64,000 bases of DNA from Kitasatospora xanthocidica (GTDB taxonomy: Bacteria > Actinomycetota > Actinomycetes > Streptomycetales > Streptomycetaceae). Below the pieces are notes generated by a model. It was not told where the DNA came from and did no database searches. It saw nothing but the letters and a program-made list of their open reading frames with translations. Shown piece after piece: positions 22,100 through 29,982 of the stretch. Made by a program: the position numbers and the translations under genes. Position 1 is the first letter of the stretch, and each line of letters starts with the position of its first letter. The stretch spans positions 154,329 to 218,328 of the forward strand of contig NZ_BNBY01000004.1 of the NCBI RefSeq assembly GCF_014656195.1. Direction: 5' to 3'.

Positions 22100-23291
22100 C
22101 AACCTGGACGGGACCGACGAGACGGCGCACCGACTGCGCGCCGAACTCACCGAGGAACTGGCGCGCGACGGCTCGCTGCGCAGCCCGCACTGGCGCGACG
22201 CGGTGCTGGCGGTGCCCCGCCACGTCTTCCTGCCGGCGTTCTACACCGCCGAGGACGGCCCGGACGGCATCACCCGCTACACCGCCGTCAGCCGGGACAC
22301 CGACCCGCAACGGTGGCTGCGGCTGGCCTACGAGAACACCACGTGGGTCACCCAGCTCGACCACGGCGCCCTCCCCCGGCCGCATGCCGAACCCCGCACC
22401 GGGACGCCCACCAGTTCCTCCACCCTCCCCGGCGTCGTCGTCCGGATGCTCGAAGACCTCGACGTCCCGGACGGCGCGAACGTACTAGAAGTCGGAACCG
22501 GCACCGGCTACTCCACGGCGCTGTTGTGCGCCCGGCTCGGCGACCGGTACGTGACCAGCGTGGAGCACGACGCCGTCCTGTCCGCCGCCGACGGCGAACG
22601 GCTCGCCTCCCTCGGCCACCGGCCCCGCCTGGTCGTCGGCGACGGCGCCAAGGGCTGCCCGGACGGCGGACCGTACGACCGGATCATCGCCACGTACTCG
22701 CCCGACCACGTCCCGCCCGCCTGGCCGGCCCAGGCCCGGCCCGGTGCGATCATCCTGGTGTCGCTGGTCGGCGGCCTCGACGCCTACGGGTACGTGAAAC
22801 TGCGGGTCGGCGACGGCGGCGAAGCACAGGGCCGGTTCATCGACTCCGACGTCTCGTTCATGCTCTCCCGCGAGACCCGGCGGCCCCCGATCGGTCCCCT
22901 CATGCGCGCCGCCCTCCGGGACCGCCACGACACCGCCGGCCTCGACACCGCCGTCCGTCCCGACACCCTGGACGACCCGTCCTTCCTGTGGACCGCCCAG
23001 ATCGCCATGCCCGGCACGACCCGGCTGCGCATGGCGGCCGACGGCGTCACGGGCCGGTGGTTCCTCCACGCCGACGGATCATGGGCGGTCCTGGAGAGCC
23101 GACCCGACGGCACCACCCGCGCCTTCCAGGGCGGCCCGCGCTCCCTCTGGTCCGAGCTGGAGGCGGCGGCCACGGCGTGGATCTCCAACGGCCGCCCCGT
23201 GCTTGAGCGTTACGGTCTTACGGTGACCCCGGAGGCCAACACCGTCTGGCTGGACGACCCCGGCAGCCCGGTCGGCATCCTGGGCCGGTGA
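22092..23291 (+). CDS. tgmC: PIMT-like methyltransferase of the ATP-grasp RiPP system
   Basis: 399 residues, GTG start inside tgmB. The N-terminal half is protein-L-isoaspartate O-methyltransferase-like: AVPRHVFLPAFY, then 'TSSSTLPGVVVRMLEDLDV' and the SAM motif VLEVGTGTGYSTALLCARLG, VTSVEHD, VGDGAKGCPDGGPYDRIIATYSPDHVPP. In characterised relatives (fuscimiditide-type graspetides) this enzyme methylates a core Asp that collapses to an aspartimide. The C-terminal ~150 residues are specific to the peptide-maturase subfamily. Tightly coupled to tgmB. Confidence 0.93.
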   Translation: MSDNLDGTDETAHRLRAELTEELARDGSLRSPHWRDAVLAVPRHVFLPAFYTAEDGPDGITRYTAVSRDTDPQRWLRLAYENTTWVTQLDHGALPRPHAEPRTGTPTSSSTLPGVVVRMLEDLDVPDGANVLEVGTGTGYSTALLCARLGDRYVTSVEHDAVLSAADGERLASLGHRPRLVVGDGAKGCPDGGPYDRIIATYSPDHVPPAWPAQARPGAIILVSLVGGLDAYGYVKLRVGDGGEAQGRFIDSDVSFMLSRETRRPPIGPLMRAALRDRHDTAGLDTAVRPDTLDDPSFLWTAQIAMPGTTRLRMAADGVTGRWFLHADGSWAVLESRPDGTTRAFQGGPRSLWSELEAAATAWISNGRPVLERYGLTVTPEANTVWLDDPGSPVGILGR

Positions 23292-23297
23292 CCGGAT

Positions 23298-23447
23298 CAC
23301 GAAGCCGTCGTCCGCATCGCCACACGGACGATTCCACTCCTACGAGAGTCCGGGAAACGGTCGGCCGTGGCGTGGTGATGCGACGTGCCCGGATCGTCTC
23401 CGATCCGGGCACCGACGACGGCCGCGACGTGTCCGAGCGCATCCCCT
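23298..23447 (+). pseudogene. Decayed remnant of the small-protein/DUF6879 module
   Basis: Right after tgmC, the codons at 23298-23345 read EAVVRIATRTIPLLRE, matching the tail of the 84-residue protein (EAVVRIPARMVPILRK). They run into VRETVGRGVVMRRARIVSDPGTD (23346 onward), which matches the centre of DUF6879 copy 3 (VRETVGRGVVMRRARIVSEPVTE). The start and most of both genes are missing and the frames are fused, so this is a deletion derivative of a former module copy. Confidence 0.75.
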
Positions 23448-23469
23448 GCAACTGGAAGGCGGTAAAGGC

Positions 23470-24306
23470 ATGGGCGAGTTCGCTCCCTGCCCCGGCGAAG
23501 CGCTGAAGGCCGCCGAGTCGATCTGCGGTCCGGTCACTCTCACCGGGATCACCGACCGACGAGGCTCGGCCGTCTGGAAGGCGACCGGTGTCCGGGGCTC
23601 CGTGGCGATCAAGGCCGGCCACGGCGAGGGCGAGGAGATCACTGCCCGGGAAAGCGCCGTCCTGGACCAGCTGCCCGGCTACACCGTCATCGCCGGCCGC
23701 TACGCCGGCGGCGTCTGGTACGTCACCCCCTGGCTCGCGGGACCGTCCACCTGGGACCTGTTCAAGCCCATCCGCGCCGACGGCGGCGACCCCGCGCAGG
23801 CCCTCGCCGGAGCCACCGCCCTGTGCCGGGCCGTCGCCGAACTGCACTCCGCCGCATGGGTCCACGGCGACCTCCAACCCGCTCACGGCGTCCACACCGC
23901 CCAGGGCGCGAAGCTGCTCGATCTGTCCTGGGCCTGGTCGCCGACGTTCCCTCCGTCGCCGATCTTCCAGGGCGGCATCACCCACCTCGTCGCCCCCGAA
24001 CTGGCCGCCGCCGTCGAATCCGGTGAGCGTCCGGTCAGGACGACCACCGCTTCCGACGTGTACGCCCTCGCCGGAACGCTGTGGACCTGCGTCACGGGCC
24101 GGTGGCCGCTCGACTACGACGCCGCCGGCATCGGCCCCGATGCCGGCCCCTCCGCCCGTCGGGCCGCCATCGCCACCGGCACGATCCCCCTCTGCTCCGC
24201 CCCGTCCTGGCCCACCCTCCTGACCCCGCTGCGGGCGGTCCTGCGCGCACCCGCGCAGGACCGCCCCACGGCCGCCGAACTCGGCCTCGCCCTCGCGAAA
24301 CTGTGA
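23470..24306 (+). CDS. Protein-kinase-fold protein of the graspetide locus
   Basis: 278 residues. Kinase landmarks: VAIK (Lys48), catalytic-loop HGD at 132-134 in WVHGDLQPAHGVH, and KLLDLSWAW where DFG would be (Asp151 kept, FG replaced). A C-lobe follows (HLVAPELAAAVESG, SDVYALAGTLWTCVTGRWPLDY). Lys, loop Asp and metal Asp are present, but the usual loop Asn is His, so it may be an atypical kinase or a pseudokinase. The GNAT gene overlaps its stop (GTGA). Whether it acts on the peptide, on a regulator or confers immunity is unknown. Its C-terminal codons are duplicated at 25376-25483. Confidence 0.85.
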   Translation: MGEFAPCPGEALKAAESICGPVTLTGITDRRGSAVWKATGVRGSVAIKAGHGEGEEITARESAVLDQLPGYTVIAGRYAGGVWYVTPWLAGPSTWDLFKPIRADGGDPAQALAGATALCRAVAELHSAAWVHGDLQPAHGVHTAQGAKLLDLSWAWSPTFPPSPIFQGGITHLVAPELAAAVESGERPVRTTTASDVYALAGTLWTCVTGRWPLDYDAAGIGPDAGPSARRAAIATGTIPLCSAPSWPTLLTPLRAVLRAPAQDRPTAAELGLALAKL

Positions 24307-24851
24307 GCCTCCGGGAGCTCACGACCGATGATGCCCGCGCCGTCCAACGGATCTACAGCAGCGCATCGGTGCTCCACCTCCCGCGCGCGGCGATGGAAGG
24401 CACCGAAGCACAGCGGTTCGTGGAGCGGGCCGTCCGGTGCGCACGGGAGACACCGCGCACTCACCACGTCCTCGGGATCGACATGAACGGCGACCTTCTG
24501 GGCATCATCAAGCTCAACCGCACCAGCACCAATGGCAAGCTGAGCTACATCCTGCGCGATGACGCCTGGGGCTGCGGGGTCGCCACCGCCGCCGTCACCG
24601 AGCTTCTGGTTCTCGCCTTCGGCGTGCTCGGCCTGCCCGTCGTCACCGCGAAGCATCACGCCGACAACGCCGCTTCCGGCCGCGTGCTGGTCAAAGCCGG
24701 GTTCAGCCGGACCGAAACGACCGGCGGATTCGTGCACTACGCAGCCGAGCCGGGGTCGGCCGACCGACCCCGGCTCGGGCTCTCTCGATGCTCGACCGTC
24801 GTCCCCGCAGGGATGCGGACGATCCCGATCCCAACGAAAGGCCGGCAATGA
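24303..24851 (+). CDS. GNAT acetyltransferase of the graspetide locus
   Basis: 182 residues, GTG 24303 overlapping the kinase stop. It begins SLRELTTDDARAVQRIYSS and has an acetyl-CoA site with a degenerate loop (DDAWGCGVATAAVTELLVLAFG) followed by AKHHADNAASGRVLVKAGFSRTE, typical of RimJ-type enzymes. The last ~25 codons (STVVPAGMRTIPIPTKGRQ) resemble the tail of the 84-residue DUF6879 partner, so the 3' end appears to be a fusion with that remnant. The stop overlaps the start of DUF6879 copy 2 (ATGA). Confidence 0.82.
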   Translation: MSLRELTTDDARAVQRIYSSASVLHLPRAAMEGTEAQRFVERAVRCARETPRTHHVLGIDMNGDLLGIIKLNRTSTNGKLSYILRDDAWGCGVATAAVTELLVLAFGVLGLPVVTAKHHADNAASGRVLVKAGFSRTETTGGFVHYAAEPGSADRPRLGLSRCSTVVPAGMRTIPIPTKGRQ

Positions 24852-25369
24852 CGCAGAAGGTGCCCGACCTGACCGACCTGCTCAGGGGAGCACAGCGGAC
24901 TGCGGTCCACCTTGAGATGCGCGACGGCTACATGCGCGACGACCCGCTGCTCCTCCGCTGGCTCGGCGGGCACCGGGACGATCCGGCGGACCGTACATCG
25001 TGGTGGAATCCCTGGTTGCAGCTGATGGAGGAGACCACCAGCCGCGGGGTCGACGTGCGACGAGCCCGGATCGTCTCCGAACCGGCGAGCGAGTACATCC
25101 GCTTCGAGCACGAGATCACGTTCCGGAACATCGCCTCCGGCGAGCAGGTCAGATGGCTCCCCCGCTGGCAGGCGACCGATCTGGCCCTCCCGGGCAACGA
25201 CTTCTGGCTCATCGACGGGCGAACTCTCGTAGTCCACCACTTCAGCGGCGAAGGTGACGTCGTGGATCACGAAGTCACCAAGGCCCCTGGGACCGTAAGA
25301 CTCTGCACCTCGGCGTTCGAGGCCGTCTGGGAGCGTGCAGTGCCTCACGAGGACTTCCGGCTGACCTGA
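24848..25369 (+). CDS. DUF6879 family protein (copy 2)
   Basis: 173 residues from ATG 24848, coupled to the acetyltransferase stop. It shares DLLRGAQRTAVHLEMRDGY, RGVDVRRARIVSEPASEYIRFEH, GEQVRWLPRW, LALPGNDFWLIDG and AFEAVWERAVPHEDF with the other copies but is the most diverged in the 40-residue segment after the first motif (DDPLLLRWLGG...). Function unknown. Confidence 0.9.
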   Translation: MTQKVPDLTDLLRGAQRTAVHLEMRDGYMRDDPLLLRWLGGHRDDPADRTSWWNPWLQLMEETTSRGVDVRRARIVSEPASEYIRFEHEITFRNIASGEQVRWLPRWQATDLALPGNDFWLIDGRTLVVHHFSGEGDVVDHEVTKAPGTVRLCTSAFEAVWERAVPHEDFRLT

Positions 25370-25375
25370 CCCGTG

Positions 25376-25483
25376 TCCGCCCTCCTGAGCCCGCTGCGGG
25401 CGGTCCTGCGCGCACCCGCGCAGGACCGCCCCACCGCCACCGAACTCGCCCTCGCCCTCGCCCTCGCCCTGGCAAATCTGTGA
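25376..25483 (+). pseudogene. Duplicated 3' fragment of the kinase gene
   Basis: The codons SALLSPLRAVLRAPAQDRPT through LANL* nearly repeat the end of the kinase gene (TLLTPLRAVLRAPAQDRPT ... LALAKL*, 24211-24306), with an expanded CTCGCC run. There is no start and no kinase domain, so it is a remnant left by segmental duplication and deletion. Confidence 0.8.
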
Positions 25484-25485
25484 AG

Positions 25486-25532
25486 GTGCGGGCGATGCCA
25501 CTCCTACGAAAGGCATGTGATGACGCAGAAGG
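25486..25532 (+). pseudogene. Remnant of the 84-residue partner gene upstream of DUF6879 copy 3
   Basis: VRAMPLLRKACDDAEG matches the C-terminus of the intact small protein (ARMVPILRKACDDAE). It overlaps the start of DUF6879 copy 3 in exactly the way the intact pair does at 19373, which confirms that copy 3 once had a full partner. Confidence 0.7.
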
Positions 25533-26044
25533 ATCCGGACTACACCGCTCTGCTCCGGGGCGCTCAGCGGACGGCCGTCCATCTGGAGATGCGCGACGTC
25601 TATGGAGTCGCCTACGAGGCCGAGGACTTCGAGGAGTTCAGGCGCTCGGGCCGGGTCGATCTGGATCCGGATTCCGAGGGCTGGGCCGGCTGGGTGCCGC
25701 TGGTCCGGGAGACCGTCGGACGTGGTGTCGTCATGCGGCGGGCCCGGATCGTCTCCGAGCCGGTCACCGAGTACATCCGGTGGGAGCACGCGCTCACGCC
25801 GGTGAACATCGCGGCCGGGGAGCAGGTGCGGTGGCTGCCCCGGCGGCTGGCCTCCGACATCGCGCTCCCCGGCAACGATCTCTGGCTGATCGACGACTGC
25901 TTGGTGCTGTTCCACTGGTTCACCGGCGACGGTGACTGGGCAGGCCACGAGTACAGCGAGGACCCGGCCGTGGTGAAGCTGGTCGCCGACGCCTTCGAGG
26001 CGGTGTGGGAGCGCGGCACCCCGCACGACCGGTACGCCGTCTGA
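25520..26044 (+). CDS. DUF6879 family protein (copy 3)
   Basis: 174 residues from ATG 25520 (GTG 25517 is also in frame); AAAGG six bases upstream. Highly similar to copy 1 in LLRGAQRTAVHLEMRDVYG, GVVMRRARIVSEPVTEYIRWEHAL, SDIALPGNDLWLIDD and EDPAVVKLVADAFEAVWERG. It is the last gene of the accessory locus; two hairpins follow. Confidence 0.91.
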   Translation: MTQKDPDYTALLRGAQRTAVHLEMRDVYGVAYEAEDFEEFRRSGRVDLDPDSEGWAGWVPLVRETVGRGVVMRRARIVSEPVTEYIRWEHALTPVNIAAGEQVRWLPRRLASDIALPGNDLWLIDDCLVLFHWFTGDGDWAGHEYSEDPAVVKLVADAFEAVWERGTPHDRYAV

Positions 26045-26068
26045 CCCGCCGCCCTTTGTCGAAGCTTT

Positions 26069-26153
26069 GCTCCGACCCCCTTCGGAGCAGCCCTCAGCAC
26101 CGCGCGGAACGGCCCTTTCCCGGCCCCGCGCCGGGGCGTCACCGCGCCCCGGC
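26069..26153 (+). terminator. Two hairpins after the DUF6879 locus
   Basis: A 7-bp stem GCTCCGA / TCGGAGC (26069-26088) is followed by a 9-bp stem GCCGGGGCG / CGCCCCGGC (26130-26153). They lie 25 and 86 bp after the last DUF6879 stop and separate it from the next transcription unit. Confidence 0.5.
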
Positions 26154-26264
26154 CCGGGGCTGAACCACCCGTTCCCACCGCGACCACCGGATCCCCAACA
26201 GCCCACGTCACAGCGGGTTTTGGGGCACTCGCACGCATCCGCCGGGCCGCCTAGGCTCGACCGT

Positions 26265-26978
26265 ATGAACCGTACGATCCGCACCACCGAGGACGTTCTG
26301 GCGCTGCTCGACCGGCTCTTCCCACCGGCCGAGTCCTGGTGGGACCGTTTCTACGCGGACCGGTCCGCCGATCGCCCGTTCTTCACCCCGGCGCCGGACG
26401 AGAACCTGGTCTCCTACCTCGACCGCGGCCTGCTCCTCCCCGGCCGCGCTCTCGACCTGGGCTGCGGCCCCGGCCGGAACGCCGTCCATCTGGCCTCCCG
26501 CGGCTTCGAGGTGGATGCCGTCGACCTCTCCTCCGCCGCCGTCGCCTGGGCCGGGGAGCGCGCCCGCGAGGCCGGTATCGGCACCGGGCTGCGCTTCCAC
26601 CGGGCGAGCATCTTCGAGGCCGAACTCCCCTACGCACAGTACGACTTGGTCTACGACTCCGGCTGCCTGCACCACCTCCCGCCGCACCGCCGGGTCAGCT
26701 ACCTCGCGCTGCTGGACCGTGTCCTCGCGCCGGGCGGGCACTTCGCGGTCACCGCGTTCGCGGCCGGGGCGATGGGGTCCGAGCGGCCCGACGAGGAGCT
26801 GTACCGGCTGGGCGAGCTGGAGGGTGGCCTGGCCTACTCGCCGGACGAACTCCGGTCACTGTTCCGCGACTTCACCCCGCTGGAGGTCCGCCCGATGCCC
26901 GCCCAGGAGCCCGGTTCGGCGACCTTCGGCCTGCCCTTCCTGCTCACGGCCCTGTTCCGGCGGCCCACCGGCACCTGA
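26265..26978 (+). CDS. Class I SAM-dependent methyltransferase
   Basis: 237 residues from ATG 26265; TAGGCT ends seven bases before it, so it is probably leaderless. Motif I ALDLGCGPGRNAVHLASRGFEVDAVDLS, then ASIFEAELPYAQYDLVYDSGCLHHLPPHRR and a post-motif strand VLAPGGHFAVTAF. Small-molecule or tellurite-resistance-like (TehB) methyltransferases share this layout. Stand-alone gene; substrate unknown. Confidence 0.88.
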   Translation: MNRTIRTTEDVLALLDRLFPPAESWWDRFYADRSADRPFFTPAPDENLVSYLDRGLLLPGRALDLGCGPGRNAVHLASRGFEVDAVDLSSAAVAWAGERAREAGIGTGLRFHRASIFEAELPYAQYDLVYDSGCLHHLPPHRRVSYLALLDRVLAPGGHFAVTAFAAGAMGSERPDEELYRLGELEGGLAYSPDELRSLFRDFTPLEVRPMPAQEPGSATFGLPFLLTALFRRPTGT

Positions 26979-27000
26979 CCCGACCCCCGGCCGAAGGCGT

Positions 27001-27130
27001 CAGTCCCGCTCGGCGCCCACGGCGGCCTCGTACGCCAGGAGCGTGTCGACGGCCAGCCGCCGCTGGGCCGGGCCGAGCGGGCCGAGGGCGGTGCGCCAGG
27101 CGGTGGCGCCCGGCTCCGCGCTCTTCGGCG
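27001..27130 (-). pseudogene. Possible remnant of a MarR-type regulator C-terminus
   Basis: On the - strand a short open stretch ends ...LGPLGPAQRRLAVDTLLAYEAAVGAERD-stop, which resembles the C-terminal helix of MarR regulators. Upstream the frame runs into a purine-rich tract and an in-frame stop with no start codon, so no intact gene exists. Evidence is only the local amino-acid pattern. Confidence 0.3.
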
Positions 27131-27229
27131 CCCCCTTCCCCCTTCCTCCCCCACCCTCTCACAGCTCCCTCCCAGCGAACTGCCAGCCTCTCACCAGGCT
27201 CTCATCCTCCCCGCGTAGCCTCCGGCCGC

Positions 27230-28489
27230 ATGAACGTCTCCCTGCTCGACGGCTGGTTCCCGTGGACGGTCCAGGCCGCGGCGCTCGTGCTGTTCCTCGG
27301 CGCGGTGGGCCGACGGGACCGGGCGTGGCGGGTGAAGTGGGGGCCGATCGCGCTGGGGACGGCGCTGGTGGTCACCGTCGTCGCCGCCGTGGCCGTGCCG
27401 GCGCTGAGCGGGATCACCGACCCGATCCCGTACGGGGTGTGGCTGTGGAGCGGGGTGGCGGTCGGGGCGTTGTGCGTGCTCGGGTTCGGCTGGCGGGGCG
27501 CGCGCTGGTGGCGGCGGGCGCTGGTGGTGCCGACCGCGCTGCTGGCGCTGTTCTGCGCCGCGAACAGCCTGAACGCCGCGACCGGCTACTACCCGACCCT
27601 GGGCGACGCGTTCGGTGAGCTCAGCGGGCAGCCGCTGCCGGAGCAGATCACGCTCGCCGAGCTCGCCTCCGTCCACGGGAAGACGAGGACCGGCCGCATC
27701 GTCCAGGTCGACATCCCGGACACCGGCGGCGGCTTCGCCCACCGCCCGGAGCTGGTCTACCTGCCGCCCGCCTGGTTCCGCAGCCAGACCCGGCCCAAGC
27801 TGCCGGTGCTGGAGATGATCGGCGGCGAGTTCGCGGCGCCGGACAACTGGATCCGCTCCGGCAACGCGGTGAAGACCGCCGACGAGTTCGCCGCCCGGCA
27901 CAACGGCTTCGCCCCGATCCTGGTCTTCGCGGACGCCACCGGCGGCTTCCGGGTGGACACCGAGTGCGTGGACGGTCCGCACGGCAACTCCGAATCCCAC
28001 CTGGTCAAGGACATCCCGCCGTTCGTCCAGAAGACGTTCAACGCCGCCACCGACCCGCACAAGTGGGGCGTGGCCGGCTGGTCGATGGGCGGCACCTGCG
28101 CCGTCGACCTGACCGTCGAACATCCGGGTGTCTTCACGCACTTCGGCGACTTCTCGGGCGACAAGGGCCCGTTCATCGGTGACAAGGACCACACCGTCCA
28201 GGAGCTGTACGGCGGGGACGCCGCGGCTTGGGCCGCCCATGACCCGCTGACCGTGCTCGCCCACCACCCCAAGTACCAGGGCGTCTCGGGCTACTTCGGC
28301 CAGGGCGACGAGGAGCACGGCCAGATCGAGTCCGCCAAGGCCCTGGACGCGGCGGCCAGGAAGGACGGCATCCGCACCGTGTCCACCGTCGGCTCGGGAA
28401 AGCACAGCTGGCAGACCGGCGCCGCCACCTTCGCCCAGGCCCTCCCCTGGCTCGCCCAGCAGCTCGGCGTCCCGGGCGCCCACGGGTAG
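27230..28489 (+). CDS. Membrane-anchored alpha/beta-hydrolase esterase
   Basis: 419 residues from ATG 27230. Four hydrophobic segments (about 10-22, 37-60, 68-85, 98-112) form an N-terminal membrane domain; an extracellular-type esterase domain follows with VYLPPAWF, VEMIGGEFAAPDNW-like region, nucleophile elbow GVAGWSMGGTCA, and a C-terminal His in GSGKHSWQTG. The layout resembles the antigen-85/esterase-D superfamily enzymes of actinomycetes. It probably acts on the outer face of the membrane on an ester substrate; the substrate is unknown. Confidence 0.87.
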   Translation: MNVSLLDGWFPWTVQAAALVLFLGAVGRRDRAWRVKWGPIALGTALVVTVVAAVAVPALSGITDPIPYGVWLWSGVAVGALCVLGFGWRGARWWRRALVVPTALLALFCAANSLNAATGYYPTLGDAFGELSGQPLPEQITLAELASVHGKTRTGRIVQVDIPDTGGGFAHRPELVYLPPAWFRSQTRPKLPVLEMIGGEFAAPDNWIRSGNAVKTADEFAARHNGFAPILVFADATGGFRVDTECVDGPHGNSESHLVKDIPPFVQKTFNAATDPHKWGVAGWSMGGTCAVDLTVEHPGVFTHFGDFSGDKGPFIGDKDHTVQELYGGDAAAWAAHDPLTVLAHHPKYQGVSGYFGQGDEEHGQIESAKALDAAARKDGIRTVSTVGSGKHSWQTGAATFAQALPWLAQQLGVPGAHG

Positions 28490-28801
28490 CGCACCGTACG
28501 CGGGCCGCTCGGAAGCCCCCGGAGGCCGCCTCGGCGGCACCCATCGCCCGCCGCCCGCTCCAGAATTCCCCCGCGCCCCGCCCATAGCTCCCGCCACGCC
28601 CGCACACATGTTCCCCACCAGTGCCGGGCGGCCCTCCCGGCCGCCCGAGCGTCCGCCGGAATCCCGCTTTGCTCCCGGCGGTCGCTTGGCGTAGGTTTCG
28701 ACCGCCGTCGACGCAGCACCGGCGCTGACCGCCCCTCAGACCCGAGCGGGCCGCAGCGACCAGGAGCCGGACGGCCGCACGACAACGGGGGAGGAACAGC
28801 C
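28490..28801. other. Intergenic region before the lipoprotein gene
   Basis: About 310 bp with no gene I can support. It is GC-rich with several short inverted repeats; ACAACGGGGGAGGAA at the end supplies the ribosome-binding site of the lipoprotein gene. Confidence 0.3.
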
Positions 28802-29743
28802 ATGCCGAGTGCCCGCGACCACGGGTCGCCCGGGCGGCGGGGGCGAACGGGCGGTGCCGCGGATCCGCGGCCCGCGGCCGATGCGCACCGGACCCCGATC
28901 CACGCCACCGGACACTTGAGGAATCGTCAGTTGCGCAGCACCCGACTGGTCACCGCCACCGCCGCCGCCCTCGTCTGCCTGGGCGCCCTGAGCGCCTGCG
29001 GCCCGGACAACGCGGGTCAGGACGCCGGCAAGACCGCCGCCCCCGCACCGTCCGCCACCGCCGCCCCGGCCGGCACCGGAACCGGTGCCCCCGCCACGGG
29101 CGCCCCGAAGCCGGCCGGCACCGGCGGCGCCGAGGGCGCGGGCAAGGGCATCCCGGCCAAGGCCTGGATGGACACCAAGAGCATCCCGATGGACGAGACC
29201 TACCACTACGCGCCGCTGGCGGCCAACGCCAAGCCGCAGACCGGTCCGGTCCAGTTCAAGGGCATGGAGCTGTGCCACGCCCCGATCGCCAAGGACGACG
29301 AGTACGGGTTCGCCGGCGCCGCCTCCGCGAAGGCCTCGGTCGGCTTCGGCGGCGACCGCTGGACGGCCCAGCAGACCCTGCTGTTCGTCGGCGACCCGAC
29401 CCACAGCAGCGGCACCAAGCAGACGACCAACATGGTCGACTCGCGCCTGACGGACGCGCTGAAGGGCTGCGCCAAGACCGCGCCCGGCGCCACCGTCAAG
29501 GTCAACAGCGCCGCGGACGCACCGTACTTCGCGGCCGTCCTGACCGTCCCGCAGGCCGACGGCGGCACCGTCACCCTGCACGAGTACGTGGTCACCGACG
29601 GCGGGGCGGTCAGCGAGCTGTCCGTCTGGGCGACCACCAAGGGCGGCGCCCAGCCCAAGGACGCCTGGAAGGCCCCCGAGGACCGCTACGTCGGCACCGG
29701 CATGACCGCGCCGATGTGCGAGGCCCTCCCGGGCTGCGGCTGA
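28802..29743 (+). CDS. Putative lipoprotein
   Basis: 313 residues with GGGAGGAACAGCC before the ATG, which supports this start despite a 46-residue N-terminal extension. The signal peptide lies at 47-65 (RLVTATAAALVCLGALSA) with lipobox Cys66 (LSAC), then an Ala/Pro/Thr/Gly-rich linker to about 115 and a C-terminal domain with four or more Cys (ELCHAPI, LKGCAKT, APMCEALPGCG) that could form disulphides. The domain is not recognised. Extracytoplasmic role likely. Confidence 0.82.
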   Translation: MPSARDHGSPGRRGRTGGAADPRPAADAHRTPIHATGHLRNRQLRSTRLVTATAAALVCLGALSACGPDNAGQDAGKTAAPAPSATAAPAGTGTGAPATGAPKPAGTGGAEGAGKGIPAKAWMDTKSIPMDETYHYAPLAANAKPQTGPVQFKGMELCHAPIAKDDEYGFAGAASAKASVGFGGDRWTAQQTLLFVGDPTHSSGTKQTTNMVDSRLTDALKGCAKTAPGATVKVNSAADAPYFAAVLTVPQADGGTVTLHEYVVTDGGAVSELSVWATTKGGAQPKDAWKAPEDRYVGTGMTAPMCEALPGCG

Positions 29744-29838
29744 TCCGCACGACGGCCGCAGCCGATCCAACACGACGGCCGCGGCCGATCAGCACGACGA
29801 CTGCGGCTGATCCGCACGACCGCCGCGGCTGATCCGCG
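29737..29838. repeat. 22-23-bp tandem repeat at the lipoprotein gene 3' end
   Basis: Four to five degenerate units of the form GCGGCTGATC(C/A)GCACGACGGCC run from the stop codon of the lipoprotein gene onward. The first unit includes the TGA. Units vary by a few bases. Confidence 0.65.
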
Positions 29839-29886
29839 CGGTCGGCTCGCGCGGCGCTCCATCCGAGCGCCGGCACCCCATAGACG

Positions 29887-29931
29887 GCCGCCCGGTCCGC
29901 CCGGCACAGGGGACCGGACGGGCCGGGCGGC
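29887..29931. terminator. Bidirectional hairpin between lipoprotein and HNH-like genes
   Basis: Outer stem GCCGCCCGG / CCGGGCGGC (9 bp) with further imperfect pairing inside. Sits between two convergent genes. Confidence 0.6.
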
Positions 29932-29982
29932 TCCTTCACGCCCGGGCGCGGTGAACCGGCTTCACCACGCCCGGGGCGCGGG

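Noticed and set aside
17226..26044. Possible prophage or integrative element containing the accessory genes
   Set aside because: I found no integrase, attachment repeats or transfer genes; the tRNA in the window is far away. The duplications are explained by local recombination.
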